Part shown: positions 43,577 to 52,721 of the stretch, in pieces
Layout: each line of letters starts with the position of its first letter
Position numbering within the stretch: position 1 is the stretch's first letter
DNA from: Adhaeribacter arboris
Lineage (GTDB): Bacteria; Bacteroidota; Bacteroidia; Cytophagales; Hymenobacteraceae
NCBI RefSeq assembly: GCF_003023845.1
Contig: NZ_PYFT01000001.1
Location: 2,728,001-2,792,000 of the forward strand
Reading direction: 5' to 3'
DNA: 64,000 nucleotides
The notes under the pieces: model-generated
Seen by the model: only the letters and a program-made list of their open reading frames with translations
Told to the model about the DNA's origin: nothing
Databases searched by the model: none
Made by a program: the position numbers and the translations under genes

Positions 43577-44461
43577 CTAAGCCTTATTCAGCACCGACCG
43601 AAGGTATTTTAAATTGGTAACATAAGATTTATAAAGGTCTGCTCCTTCCGGCAACGCTCCTTCTATGATTACCCAACCCTCAAAACCCATATCGTCCAGA
43701 ACCTTTTTAAGCCGGACAAAATCTACTTTACCCTGGCCTAATAAAAAACCATTCTCTTTCGCGTGTACTTCACAGATGTATTCTTTGCCGAGGCGGCTCA
43801 TTTCTTCGTAAATGTCGTAGCCCATTTGGGTAGAATTTGCTACATCGTAATACACTCGTACATTTTGGGAGCCAACGGCCTGTATAATCTTTAAATGATC
43901 ATCAGCGCTCAGCCAGGATTCAATGCCCAGTATTATCCCGGCTTTTTCGGCTTTGGGCGCTACTTTCATTAAACGACGAATGACTTCCTGAATGCCCGCT
44001 TCATCGCCTCTCAGGTCTCCTTTACCAAAGAAAGCCAGCAGTATTACCTTACAGCCCATGGCTTTCGCTACATCGATGCTGTCGCTTACCCATTCTTCGG
44101 TTACTGGTTCCGACTTGTAAGGCACGTTATTTAATTCCCCAATGGCCAGACTGGATATCTGCACCCCCTGTTTTTTGGCGGCGTCTTTATAAGCTTGCTG
44201 CACTTCAGGGCGCCGGAGATGCATGTTGTTCGCTACCGTTCCTAAACTCACCTGCACGCCATCAAAGCCTATTTTCTTGGCAAAAGCCAGGGCCTCTACA
44301 TCGCTACCCTTATTTATAGACCAATCGCAGGTACTTATTTTGTATTTTGCCTGGTGGGCAGAAGCAAATACCTCCCACCAAGGAGCAATAATGGAAAGAC
44401 CAGCCAAGGCCGCACTGCTTTTAATAATTTGACGACGGGAATATAGATTCTCCAGGAGCAT
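43577..44461 (-). CDS. Exported TIM-barrel sugar isomerase/epimerase
   Basis: 294 residues from the preferred ATG at 44461, which places the Tat-like signal YSRRQIIKSSAALAGLSII at the N-terminus; the frame is open to an ATG at 44524 but that adds a charged tail ahead of the signal. The rest is a xylose-isomerase-like TIM barrel (pfam01261): GFDGVQVSLG, ILGIESWLSADDHLKIIQ, VRVYYDVANSTQMGYDI, YICEVHAKENG, GWVIIEGALPEG, with E and D/H residues at the strand ends as metal ligands. Probably epimerises or isomerises a keto-sugar. A family 1 repeat lies after it. Confidence 0.85.
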   Translation of the reverse strand: MLLENLYSRRQIIKSSAALAGLSIIAPWWEVFASAHQAKYKISTCDWSINKGSDVEALAFAKKIGFDGVQVSLGTVANNMHLRRPEVQQAYKDAAKKQGVQISSLAIGELNNVPYKSEPVTEEWVSDSIDVAKAMGCKVILLAFFGKGDLRGDEAGIQEVIRRLMKVAPKAEKAGIILGIESWLSADDHLKIIQAVGSQNVRVYYDVANSTQMGYDIYEEMSRLGKEYICEVHAKENGFLLGQGKVDFVRLKKVLDDMGFEGWVIIEGALPEGADLYKSYVTNLKYLRSVLNKA

Positions 44462-44524
44462 AAGTAGCGAATAATTAGTATTCTTTCGTTTTTCGCAATC
44501 TTTAACCAAATAAATATTATTCAA

Positions 44525-44827
44525 ATATGACTAATAATACAGGCTTATTCTGATGCTTTTTTATCGTTTTCTACAAATGTTCAATCACTTGTTATTTCCA
44601 CTTGGTAACAATTTTAGTAAAATTTAAAAAGGAGATGTGGAAGAAAGTTTAATTACCGGAAATAAATTCTGATCTCTTTCCTACAAGGTCGCTTCTTTTA
44701 TTTACAATGCGGATTTTGGACGGAGCGAGAAAAGATTTATCTGCGACGCTACTGATTATTTAAAATAAACAGCGCAACGCCCGCTGGGCAGACGTTGCGC
44801 TGTTTTAATAAAATTTAAAAAATAGAC
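44525..44827. other. Gap between epimerase and GMC genes
   Basis: About 300 bp. Contains the terminator at 44768-44804; otherwise AT-rich with no gene. Confidence 0.5.
44768..44804 (-). terminator. Terminator of the GMC gene
   Basis: AACAGCGCAACG (44768-44779) and CGTTGCGCTGTT (44793-44804) form a perfect 12-bp stem 24 bp after the GMC stop, with T-rich sequence on both outer sides. It could also act for plus-strand transcripts. Confidence 0.8.
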
Positions 44828-46573
44828 TCAAGAAAGATTTTGTCTTTTTAATTCTTTAACGGCGTAGTCCACAGCCCGAGCCGTTAGAGCCATATACGTT
44901 AAGGAAGGATTTTGGCAGGCATTAGAAGTCATGCAGGACCCATCGGTAACAAATACATTCGGGGCACCCCACACCTGGTTATTCGCATTTAATACCGACG
45001 ATTTCGGATCTCTTCCCATGCGGGCCGTGCCCATTTCATGAATGCCTAAGCCGGGTGCCTGGTTATTATCGCTAGCAGTTATATTCTTAAAGCCCGCTTG
45101 TTCTAACATTTCAGAACCACTAGAGAGCATATCTTTCAGCATACTGGTTTCATTGGCCTTAAATTCACAATCAATTATTAATTGCGGAATACCCCAGGCA
45201 TCTTTCTTTTCCGGGCTAAGAGTTACCTTGTTTTCATGATAAGGCAAGCATTCTCCCATACCCGTCATGCGAAAGCTCCACGGACCAGGTTTAGTGAGTG
45301 CCTCTTTATAAGCTGCCCCCATTGCTTCGGTTGTTACATTTCCTGTTAAACGCACTCCGCTAGCCGCAAAAGCATAGCCCCGGATAAAGCTGCTTTGTCT
45401 GTCGTGGCCCACGTTTCTGTAGCGGGGTATATACACGCCGGCCGGTCTTCGTCCGTAATAATAGGAATCTTGCAAACCATCGAACTGGCCGCTGATGTGC
45501 CCCCGGTAATTATGGTCCATTAAATAATGGCCTAGTACGCCGCTATCGTTGCCTAAACCATTGGAAAAGCGGGCGGAAGTAGAATTTAAAAGCAGTAAAG
45601 TAGAATTAAGGGTACCAGCATTTACAAAAATAATTTTCGCATAGTATTCCGTTTCCTCTTTGGTGTTGGTATCTATTACCCGTACGCCCTTTGCTTTTTG
45701 CTTTTGCTCATCATAAATTAGGGAATGCACCACCGAAAAAGGTCGTAAAGTCAGGTTTCCGGTTGCTGTAGCGGCAGGCAGCGTTGCCGAGTTACTACTA
45801 AAATACCCGGCAAACGGGCACCCTCGGGCGCAAAGGTTCCGGTACTGGCAAGGGCCGCGGCCTTTTAGACCTTTGGTAAGATTGGCGGTGCGGGAAATAA
45901 TTAAATGCCGGTCCGGGTAATTCTTTTCGATACTGCTTTTTAAGTGTTTTTCCACACAGTTCATTTCCATGGGAGGCAGAAACTCGCCGTCCGGCAAATG
46001 CGGAATTCCATCGCGGTTACCACTGATACCTACAAACTTCTCTACATAAGAATACCAAGGAGCAATATCTTTATACCGGATGGGCCAATCGATGGCAATG
46101 CCTTGTTTGGCATTGGCTTCAAAGTCCAGGTCGCTCCAGCGCTGGGTCCAGCGGGCCCACATTAAAGACTTGCCGCCCACCTGATAGCCTCGAATCCAGT
46201 CGAAAGGCTTTTCCTGGCTATAAGGATGTTCGTTATCTTTTACAAAGAAATGTTGTGTAGATTCATCGAAAGCATAACACCGGCTTACAATAGGGTTTTC
46301 TTGTACTGTTTTCAGGGCCAAGCGCCCCCGGTGCGGAAAATCCCAGGGATTTAAATTAGCGGTAGGATAATCTTTGATGTGCTCCACCTGGCGGCCGCGT
46401 TCCAGCACCAGGGTTTTCAGGCCTTTCTCGCACAATTCTTTGGCCGCCCAGCCACCGGATATTCCCGAGCCAATCACTATAGCATCGTAGGTGTTTTCCG
46501 CAATGCCTTTTAGATTCAGATTCGGAGAACCTTTGGTTTGTTTATTTTGGCTCTCGTTATCTGCTGTTACCAT
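44828..46573 (-). CDS. GMC-family oxidoreductase (sugar 3-dehydrogenase-like catalytic subunit)
   Basis: 581 residues, no signal peptide. FAD-binding VIGSGISGG at 33-41 followed by TLVLERG (54-60); GMC C-terminal domain with the active-site His in GIHEMGTARMG and Asn in ACQNPSLTYMALTARAVDYA. A cysteine cluster, C242-x5-C248-x3-C252 (PCQYRNLCARGC), fits the iron-sulfur site described for glucoside 3-dehydrogenase catalytic subunits. The usual small partner subunit (gluconate 2-dehydrogenase subunit 3-like) is not adjacent. It starts 41 bp after the next upstream gene, a TIM-barrel epimerase. Substrate by inference only. Confidence 0.88.
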   Translation of the reverse strand: MVTADNESQNKQTKGSPNLNLKGIAENTYDAIVIGSGISGGWAAKELCEKGLKTLVLERGRQVEHIKDYPTANLNPWDFPHRGRLALKTVQENPIVSRCYAFDESTQHFFVKDNEHPYSQEKPFDWIRGYQVGGKSLMWARWTQRWSDLDFEANAKQGIAIDWPIRYKDIAPWYSYVEKFVGISGNRDGIPHLPDGEFLPPMEMNCVEKHLKSSIEKNYPDRHLIISRTANLTKGLKGRGPCQYRNLCARGCPFAGYFSSNSATLPAATATGNLTLRPFSVVHSLIYDEQKQKAKGVRVIDTNTKEETEYYAKIIFVNAGTLNSTLLLLNSTSARFSNGLGNDSGVLGHYLMDHNYRGHISGQFDGLQDSYYYGRRPAGVYIPRYRNVGHDRQSSFIRGYAFAASGVRLTGNVTTEAMGAAYKEALTKPGPWSFRMTGMGECLPYHENKVTLSPEKKDAWGIPQLIIDCEFKANETSMLKDMLSSGSEMLEQAGFKNITASDNNQAPGLGIHEMGTARMGRDPKSSVLNANNQVWGAPNVFVTDGSCMTSNACQNPSLTYMALTARAVDYAVKELKRQNLS

Positions 46574-46614
46574 ATATCTGAAGCATGAAATAGGAATGAG
46601 AAATTATTTGTTTT

Positions 46615-47535
46615 TTACCAGCCAAAAACCTTCGTTACATAATCGCGGCTTTTCTTCCAGTCTTCTTTTACCGGATTTACCGGTGGGTTATCAAAAGCTA
46701 ATTCGATAGCCGCTCTCCCTTTAAAATTCACCTTTTGTAAAGCTGCCGCCATAGCCGGAAAATCGGTAATTCCCTCGCCCACTGCTTCGGTCCATTTACC
46801 GTCGGCTTTCTGGTCCCGGATATGCAGGTAAACTATTTGCTTACCATAGGTATTAATAAACCAAACCGGGTCAACGCCCCCGCGAACCAGCCAGTTTAAA
46901 TCCGGGCCCAATTTAATATTCGGAATTCGGGCCAAAGTTCCTTTTAAATCGTGCAGGTTGTTTACTACTTCATAGGTATGGTTATGTAAATTGGCTTGAA
47001 CCTTATTTTTGTCACAAACCTGAAGTATCTTTTTTAATAAATCAGCCTGCGCATCTAATTCCGGTTCCGTTTTAACTCGCTTGGCATCTCCTACCGAAAT
47101 ACCGAAGGTACTGCCTCCCAGTTGATGCAGGCGCTCCACTACCAATTCTACATCTTCCAGTATTTCCTGCTGTTTATCGCGGTTCCACATTTCGCCGTTG
47201 TAGGAAGTACCGGTTACCGGCAACTTATATTTTTGAATTAATTCTTTAATGCGGGAAACGGCATCAGCATGCTTCAGGTTGGGCTCCATCATTTCCACCC
47301 CTTCTATGCCGGCATATTTAAAATCCTGGAAGACTTGCTCTAATATAGGGGTACAATCCCAGTTAGGAGGATATTTGCTGGCATACACCCAAAGGTGCCC
47401 GCTCACAGGTATACCCTTCTCAATGTTGTTCTTCCCAAATAACTTTTCCGGAGAAAAATTACCCACTAAGCCGGCACCAGCTAAATAAGCGGTTGCTTTC
47501 AAAAATCCACGCCGGGAATTATTCTTGGTTTTCAT
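46615..47535 (-). CDS. Exported TIM-barrel sugar isomerase/epimerase, second copy
   Basis: 306 residues with a Tat-like signal, NSRRGFLKATAYLAGAGLVG (residues 6-25). The TIM barrel shows GIEGVEMMEPNLKHAD, VQANLHNHTYEV, IKLGPDLNWLVRGGVDPVW, VYLHIRDQKADGKWTEAVGEG and RAAIELAFDNPP: His, Asp and Glu at strand ends as in the AP endonuclease 2/xylose isomerase-like family. It is divergent in sequence from the 43577 product, so not a recent duplicate. Probably in one operon with the GMC oxidoreductase 41 bp downstream. Confidence 0.87.
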   Translation of the reverse strand: MKTKNNSRRGFLKATAYLAGAGLVGNFSPEKLFGKNNIEKGIPVSGHLWVYASKYPPNWDCTPILEQVFQDFKYAGIEGVEMMEPNLKHADAVSRIKELIQKYKLPVTGTSYNGEMWNRDKQQEILEDVELVVERLHQLGGSTFGISVGDAKRVKTEPELDAQADLLKKILQVCDKNKVQANLHNHTYEVVNNLHDLKGTLARIPNIKLGPDLNWLVRGGVDPVWFINTYGKQIVYLHIRDQKADGKWTEAVGEGITDFPAMAAALQKVNFKGRAAIELAFDNPPVNPVKEDWKKSRDYVTKVFGW

Positions 47536-47767
47536 TTATATTCGTTTGTATAAGCAAGTGTTATTCCTGAGATTCCAACCAGTATCCCCTTAAAATAGAT
47601 AAACCGGTCCCCTGCATTCACTTTTTTTGCATTTTAGACGGCAATTAAAATCCTCAAAACTAAAGCGGTTCTGGTAATTTATTATTAATAGTTTGCAAAC
47701 GTTCGTTTAATTACCACTTGCTTTTAGCTCATAATTCCGAAATAATAACTTGAGTTAAAGGAGAATG

Positions 47768-48649
47768 CTAGACATAGGAAGAACTTTCGGTTCTCAATTT
47801 TTTATATTTTAGGGGAGGAATCCCGGTAACTTTCTTGAACTGCAGATTGAAATTGGACATATTATTAAACCCGCTTTCATAACAAATCCGGGAAATATTA
47901 AATTTATCTTCCAGTAGTAGCTTACAGGCGTAACCTACTCTTACTTCGTTAAGATAATGCGAAAAGCTTTTTCTGGTGCAGGCTTTAAATGAACGGCAAA
48001 ACGACGGAACCGACATATTGGCCACTTCTGCCGCATTGGCCAGGGATATATCTTTCCGGAAGTTCGTAATAATGTATTCATGCACTTTGGTAATTGGGTC
48101 GGTACCGGCGGCAATATACTGCTCCACGAATCCGGGACTGACTAAAAGCTGGTATTCTTCCGATAAAGCAAGTAGTTCCAGAATATGTAGTAAGTGCGTA
48201 ATCCGTCTGTAACCACTTACCTCCAGCATTTCCTGCATGCAATCTGTAATTTGCTGGCGAGTGTTTCCCAGAATTTTTATACCAAATTTAGCTCTATCAA
48301 AAAGTTGATTCACTGAAATCATTTCTGGCAGGTTAAAAAAATCCTTACCCAAAAATTCTTCCCGGAAGTGAATAACTATGGCCTCAGCTCTGAGTGCTGT
48401 ATTACCCTGATAATAAATCGGGTCATTTTGATAAGAATGGGGCAAATTCGGACCTAAAAAAACTAAATCACCATCGGTAAATCTTTCGGCATTGTCCCCC
48501 ACCGTTCGTTGCCCGGAGCTTTTGATAACCAGTACGAGTTCATATTCCGGATGATAATGCCAAGGGGTGGGGTAATAGGAATATACATCCTTTTGCAGTA
48601 TAAAAGAATATTTAGGCTCTAAAGTTAGCTTTTCAAGTCGCGGTTTCAT
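47768..48649 (-). CDS. AraC-family transcriptional regulator with cupin sensor
   Basis: 293 residues. N-terminal cupin-like sensor domain (about 1-150, TPWHYHPEYELVLVIKSSGQRTVGD and DLVFLGPNLPHSYQNDP) and C-terminal double helix-turn-helix (about 193-287, LANAAEVANMSVPSFCRSFK ... ICYESGFNNMSNFNLQFKKVTGIPPLKYKK). Normal length. It stands at the head of the minus-strand series 30-48 kb, 230 bp upstream of the epimerase/GMC pair, and is the best candidate regulator for that cluster (inference). The ligand is probably a sugar. Confidence 0.92.
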   Translation of the reverse strand: MKPRLEKLTLEPKYSFILQKDVYSYYPTPWHYHPEYELVLVIKSSGQRTVGDNAERFTDGDLVFLGPNLPHSYQNDPIYYQGNTALRAEAIVIHFREEFLGKDFFNLPEMISVNQLFDRAKFGIKILGNTRQQITDCMQEMLEVSGYRRITHLLHILELLALSEEYQLLVSPGFVEQYIAAGTDPITKVHEYIITNFRKDISLANAAEVANMSVPSFCRSFKACTRKSFSHYLNEVRVGYACKLLLEDKFNISRICYESGFNNMSNFNLQFKKVTGIPPLKYKKLRTESSSYV

Positions 48650-48814
48650 AAACGAGAATATGGGCTTATGTAATATATCTATTTTTTCCTAAATAACCTC
48701 TAAACAGAGTTGCTTTGAAAGAATCATTTCATCATCATTTATTTACTTAGTCAATAGGCAGTATAAACATTTATTTCGTCAGAAAATCTACTCTGTCTTT
48801 TTCACTTCCTTCTA

Positions 48815-48993
48815 TGGAGCCTTTTCAAGTCTCCAAGCGGTGGTGCTGATGAGGTAGAACCGTACCCTGTTTGCCTCATGGCCGGCGGGCCCCATCGGGA
48901 CACTCGGGCGGGCTACTTTTCCTTTGCTCCTAACGTCGCAATGCCTAACGGCACCGGAAAACCAGCAGGCCCTCGCTGTCCCGACTGACGTCT
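48815..48993 (+). repeat. Dispersed repeat family 2, copy A
   Basis: Shares a 21-bp start (TGGAGCC...GTCTCCA, itself a TGGAG/CTCCA hairpin) and a 24-bp core at 48870-48893 (TTTGCCTCATGGCCGG...) with 62780-62960. The following arms TCGGGACA (48895-48902) and TGTCCCGA (48977-48984) differ from copy B but pair perfectly. Ends CTGACGTCT. Confidence 0.8.
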
Positions 48994-49120
48994 CTTCTAC
49001 TAAAGACTGCTTATCTAAATTTCTAGCTTACATTTTAATTCTTGTTCAAATATTAGCCTAATCTTAGGAGGAAAGCATTTAATTGCATTTCCCAATCAAC
49101 ATTTACTTTTTACCTATTTG

Positions 49121-49260
49121 CTATGAAACAATGAACCAATCAAAGTGCAAGAGTTGACGCTAAACTGTTCGAGCGGTCAGCGAGTTTTTAGCGTCTTGAC
49201 TTTTTTGGTTCTTTTTGTGTCAAGACAAAAAGAACAATACCTAAACTATGCAACAACTCA
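49121..49260 (+). repeat. Dispersed repeat family 1, copy 2 (arms changed)
   Basis: Conserved CTATGAAACAA at the start, GTCAAGACAAAAAGAACAA and ATGCAACAACTCA at the end. The first hairpin is GACGCTAAA (49156-49164) / TTTAGCGTC (49187-49195), where copies 1 and 3 have GACGATTTT/AAAATCGTC, so both arms changed together. Confidence 0.85.
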
Positions 49261-49356
49261 ATTAGAAATAAAACAACCGCCGCAGCTATGCTAATGATTA
49301 CCTGTTATTCAAATAATTAATTGTTCTTAAATTTAAGAAGAGCCAAAAACTCATTC

Positions 49357-50322
49357 TTATTTACAAAAGGCATAAAGTTGAGCCGGATTTTTAAAAAAGA
49401 TATTCTCGTAATAATTACCTAAACCCATCTGTTGCAAATTATCTTTAAAAGTAGTTAACAAGAAATTCAAGCCTGGCTTTCCGCCATACGATAGCCAGTA
49501 ACTACTTTTAGCCGCGTCCATCCCCATGGTAATCTGGTCCGGAAAATCAGGCAATAAGGCTTCCAGAAATTTGTAAGTCCAGTTAACTTCTTCTTTCCAG
49601 CGAAAGGCACTATCGAGTTCTACTCTAACACCCGTTTGCAGCAATTCGCGGTTATACTCTATATCCTGGTAGCGGTCTACATGCGAAATAACAACATGTT
49701 TTAAATCAGCGCCCATTTTATCGAATAGCTTTGCTTGGTCCAGGGAATGTTTACCAAAATTAGTGTGCGTTAATATGGGAACTCCGGTTTCTTTGTGGGT
49801 ATTTACCACCGTGTGAAATATCTTTTCCTGGTGCGCCGTAATTTTTTCATCGCCGGTGGCCAATTTTACCATGCCGGCTTTGTGCGGGGTTCGCTCCACG
49901 TAAGGCCCATTATAATCATGCGCATCAATGCCCTCTGTTACATCGGCCACAAATAATTGCGTTAATTGTTCTTCGGTGTAGGCGTAGCGCCAATGATTTG
50001 GCAAATAATACTGTTCCAGGTGAATTCCGGTTGGGGCAATAATGTGCACCCCAGTCCGGCGGGACACTTCAGCCAGTTTAAGCACATTTCTCCCGCAATC
50101 GGCCGGCATGGTGTCGACCATCGTGCGGCCACCTGCTTCGTAAAAACGCTGCAATTCCTCGACAACTTTTTCTACGTCGTTCAGCAGAAACAAAGGATTA
50201 CCGAGGGTCGGATAGCTTTCGTCGATAATAATGTGCTCGTGGGAATAGGTTAATCCCATCGCATCCGGAGAAATATCGCCGAGTACGGTACGCACAAATG
50301 GCTGGTTAGGGCTTGGTTCCAT
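49357..50322 (-). CDS. Phosphotriesterase-family amidohydrolase (probable lactonase/esterase)
   Basis: 321 residues, cytoplasmic. The binuclear metal site of the family is complete: H28xH30 (SHEH), carboxylated Lys K153 (AGMVKLATG), H186 (ILTHTN), H214 (VISHVDR) and D269 (TMGMDAAK). Members include phosphotriesterases, lactonases and sugar-phosphate lactonases. Genomic setting in a sugar cluster, with dehydrogenases that could form lactones, makes a lactonase role likely (inference). The gene starts 11 bp after the stop of the FAD oxidoreductase, so the two form one transcript. Confidence 0.85.
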   Translation of the reverse strand: MEPSPNQPFVRTVLGDISPDAMGLTYSHEHIIIDESYPTLGNPLFLLNDVEKVVEELQRFYEAGGRTMVDTMPADCGRNVLKLAEVSRRTGVHIIAPTGIHLEQYYLPNHWRYAYTEEQLTQLFVADVTEGIDAHDYNGPYVERTPHKAGMVKLATGDEKITAHQEKIFHTVVNTHKETGVPILTHTNFGKHSLDQAKLFDKMGADLKHVVISHVDRYQDIEYNRELLQTGVRVELDSAFRWKEEVNWTYKFLEALLPDFPDQITMGMDAAKSSYWLSYGGKPGLNFLLTTFKDNLQQMGLGNYYENIFFKNPAQLYAFCK

Positions 50323-50333
50323 AGGCTAAGAAA

Positions 50334-51737
50334 TTACAGCGAATGAGCGATGGTATTTTTAACCCGGAAATTATTCTGCCAACCATTCCGACTAGTATCG
50401 GCTATTGTATCGGGGTTATCCAGAATAGCCCCTATTTGCAGCAGTTTGGTCTGTAATTGCGGAATATCTACAGCATTCGCAGCCGTATTGGTATCCAGTG
50501 AAAGTACCGCCGCTAAACCCGCGGCCTGCCCCATCGACATGGTCTGGGCCATGGACCGGCAGGAAGCATGCGCATCGTGAGTGGCCGAAAAACAACGGCC
50601 GACTACCCAAACCTGTTCGCTGCCTTTCGGAACAATCGTACCATAAGGGACGCCATACACGCCATTTTCCGGAATGTATTGCCAAAACGTTTCGTCTTCG
50701 CCGTTTTTGCCGGGCCGATGGTCTTCAATGGGCGCTCCGCAAAGAAAAATACGGTCAGGGGGCATAATACCGGATAAGCAATCTTCTTTGGTGAGGCGGT
50801 ACTCCCCGTAAACGCGCCGGGTTTCCCGAACGCCAATCTGGTGCGATAGCCCGATAATTTTAGAATTTTCGTAACCGGGAACTTCCTGGCGGAAAAAATC
50901 CTCGTAAATAAAAGATTGCCTCCTTCCTTCAATTTCGGCCTGGGTCAGTTCCTCTACCTGCAACGCGCGTAAATCACTTACCTTTACCGCCACCGTAGAA
51001 ATACAACCGGGCTGGCACATTTCATGAGCGGAGCCTTCTTTGCGGGGCAGCGGATGTTTACCGGTTTCCATAGCCTGAATCATTTTTTCTTGCAGCATCT
51101 GCTTGCCGCCTGCTTTTTTAAATTTATCCAGGTCTACGTTACACATCCGGAAAGTGGTGGTCATGCTTTGGGCCGGCTCTAACTCACCGGCAACTTCGTA
51201 AGCGTACCCAGCTAAATGGCAAAAATCAGCATCTCCCGAAGCATCAATTACTCTCTTGGCTTTTACCTGGTGGAACCCACTTTTATTCCAGAAAATACAA
51301 CTTATTTTCTCTCTTTCGGTTCTTACTACATCCACCAGGGTAGTATGCAGCAGAAAACGGATACCCGCATTAATAATTTTTTGGTCCCAGACCAGTTTTA
51401 AACGTTCCGGATTATAATTAACGCCGGTGCCTGCTCCGTAGGTATTAGGCCGTAAAAAGATATCACCGGTTTTATTTAATTCATTTACAATAGCGTCCGG
51501 TAAACCAGCCACTATTTTTTTAGGCGCTTCCCCAGGGGTGAAAAATCCATAAAAAGTATCCAGCATTTGGGTAGAAGTACCACCGGGAAAACCATATCTT
51601 TCTACCAGCATCACTTTATACTTACCCGAATGGCTGGCGGCTAATGCGGCCAGGCAACCGGCCGAACCGGCGCCAATTACCAGAATATCGGTTTCCGTTA
51701 GTAAGGGTACCTGATGATGATTGATAAAGGTCAGCAT
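50334..51737 (-). CDS. FAD-dependent oxidoreductase (FAD_oxidored family)
   Basis: 467 residues. Dinucleotide-binding ILVIGAGSAGCLAA (18-31), a second FAD segment VMLVERYGFPGGTSTQM, and the characteristic KRVIDASGDADFCHLAGY region identify the pfam12831-type family often found in carbohydrate clusters. C-terminal half includes GEYRLTKEDCLSG and AQTMSMGQAAGLAAVL. Signal peptide absent. It probably oxidises a hydroxyl-bearing sugar or organic acid; substrate unknown. It lies 118 bp after the SIS gene and runs straight into the phosphotriesterase-like gene. Confidence 0.85.
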   Translation of the reverse strand: MLTFINHHQVPLLTETDILVIGAGSAGCLAALAASHSGKYKVMLVERYGFPGGTSTQMLDTFYGFFTPGEAPKKIVAGLPDAIVNELNKTGDIFLRPNTYGAGTGVNYNPERLKLVWDQKIINAGIRFLLHTTLVDVVRTEREKISCIFWNKSGFHQVKAKRVIDASGDADFCHLAGYAYEVAGELEPAQSMTTTFRMCNVDLDKFKKAGGKQMLQEKMIQAMETGKHPLPRKEGSAHEMCQPGCISTVAVKVSDLRALQVEELTQAEIEGRRQSFIYEDFFRQEVPGYENSKIIGLSHQIGVRETRRVYGEYRLTKEDCLSGIMPPDRIFLCGAPIEDHRPGKNGEDETFWQYIPENGVYGVPYGTIVPKGSEQVWVVGRCFSATHDAHASCRSMAQTMSMGQAAGLAAVLSLDTNTAANAVDIPQLQTKLLQIGAILDNPDTIADTSRNGWQNNFRVKNTIAHSL

Positions 51738-51854
51738 GGTTTTGAGTTAGTCCACAGTCCATAGACGACAGTCCACGGCTATTTTTTATATTTTTGATTA
51801 GTAACTTACTTCAAGCAGAATGAAGGAATTAAATAAGATTGTTTACATTATGAC

Positions 51855-52655
51855 TCAACATGACTCAACAGGTAAACCCGCTCCAACTGATTTATACAAG
51901 CCCGCTAAACGGTGAGCGTGCTGGTCGTAGGCACTTTCGAATAATTCTACAGCCCTTTCTGGCCCAACTATTACGGCCCCACTCAACACGGTAGGTGGTT
52001 GGCCGGCTTCGGTAAGCAAACGAGCCACTTCGGCTTTAATGCTATTCACCAGTATAGCTCCCCCAACGGTAGAACCGGGAGCAACCGGCGTATCCAAGTT
52101 TGGCACGTATACCATCGCATCACCTGCCGGGGCACCCGTGTCGAGGATTAAGTCCGCAAAATCGCTCAGCTTTTTGCCATCCTTTCTTTTACTGGTGCTA
52201 CCGGCGGAATGTGCGTTGGTAATTAAGGCTACTACTTTAATACCTTTCTTTTGAAAATTTTCGGCAATTTCAATAGGTACCACATTACAGCCACTTGAGG
52301 AGATGACTAGAGCAGTATCCTGCGGACTTAAATCAAAATTGCGTAAAATTCTTTCAGCTAAGCCCGGTACGTTTTCCAAAAACATTGCCTGCCGCTGGCC
52401 GTTGGCGCCTACTACCAGGTTATGGAAAGTCAGGGATAGTTCCACGATGGGGTTAAACCCGGGAAAAGAACCATACCGTGGCCACATTTCCTCTACCATA
52501 ATCCGGCTGTGCCCGGAACCAAACACGTGTACCATACGACCGGCTAAAATAGTTTCGGCAAACCAGCTAGCTGCCGTCCTTATTTCCTCTGATTGTTTTT
52601 CTACTACTTCGATTATGTGGCGGCATTTATCCAGATAATTCTTTATTACATCCAT
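51855..52655 (-). CDS. SIS-domain sugar-phosphate-binding protein (UPF0309-like)
   Basis: 266 residues from the preferred ATG at 52655; the frame is open to 52718 but that extra N-terminus (ILKVQICIFKFLICKLIN) is hydrophobic and reads like leader sequence. The SIS fold has VHVFGSGHS (42-50) and VISSSGCNVVPIE (117-129), the sugar-phosphate-binding loops. It corresponds to the UPF0309 group, single-SIS proteins of unknown activity near sugar kinases. It follows the ROK gene with a 66-bp gap, so a kinase product may be its substrate (inference). Confidence 0.82.
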   Translation of the reverse strand: MDVIKNYLDKCRHIIEVVEKQSEEIRTAASWFAETILAGRMVHVFGSGHSRIMVEEMWPRYGSFPGFNPIVELSLTFHNLVVGANGQRQAMFLENVPGLAERILRNFDLSPQDTALVISSSGCNVVPIEIAENFQKKGIKVVALITNAHSAGSTSKRKDGKKLSDFADLILDTGAPAGDAMVYVPNLDTPVAPGSTVGGAILVNSIKAEVARLLTEAGQPPTVLSGAVIVGPERAVELFESAYDQHAHRLAGLYKSVGAGLPVESC

Positions 52656-52721
52656 ATTAATAAGCTTACAGATTAAAAATTTAAAAATGCAAATTTGTAC
52701 TTTGAGTATAAGCGGCAAAAA

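Larger units (their letters stand above)
48650..49356. other. Gene-free gap carrying two repeats
   Basis: About 700 bp between the AraC gene and the phosphotriesterase-like gene. It holds a family 2 repeat (48815-48993) and a family 1 repeat (49121-49260), and no gene. Confidence 0.6.
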
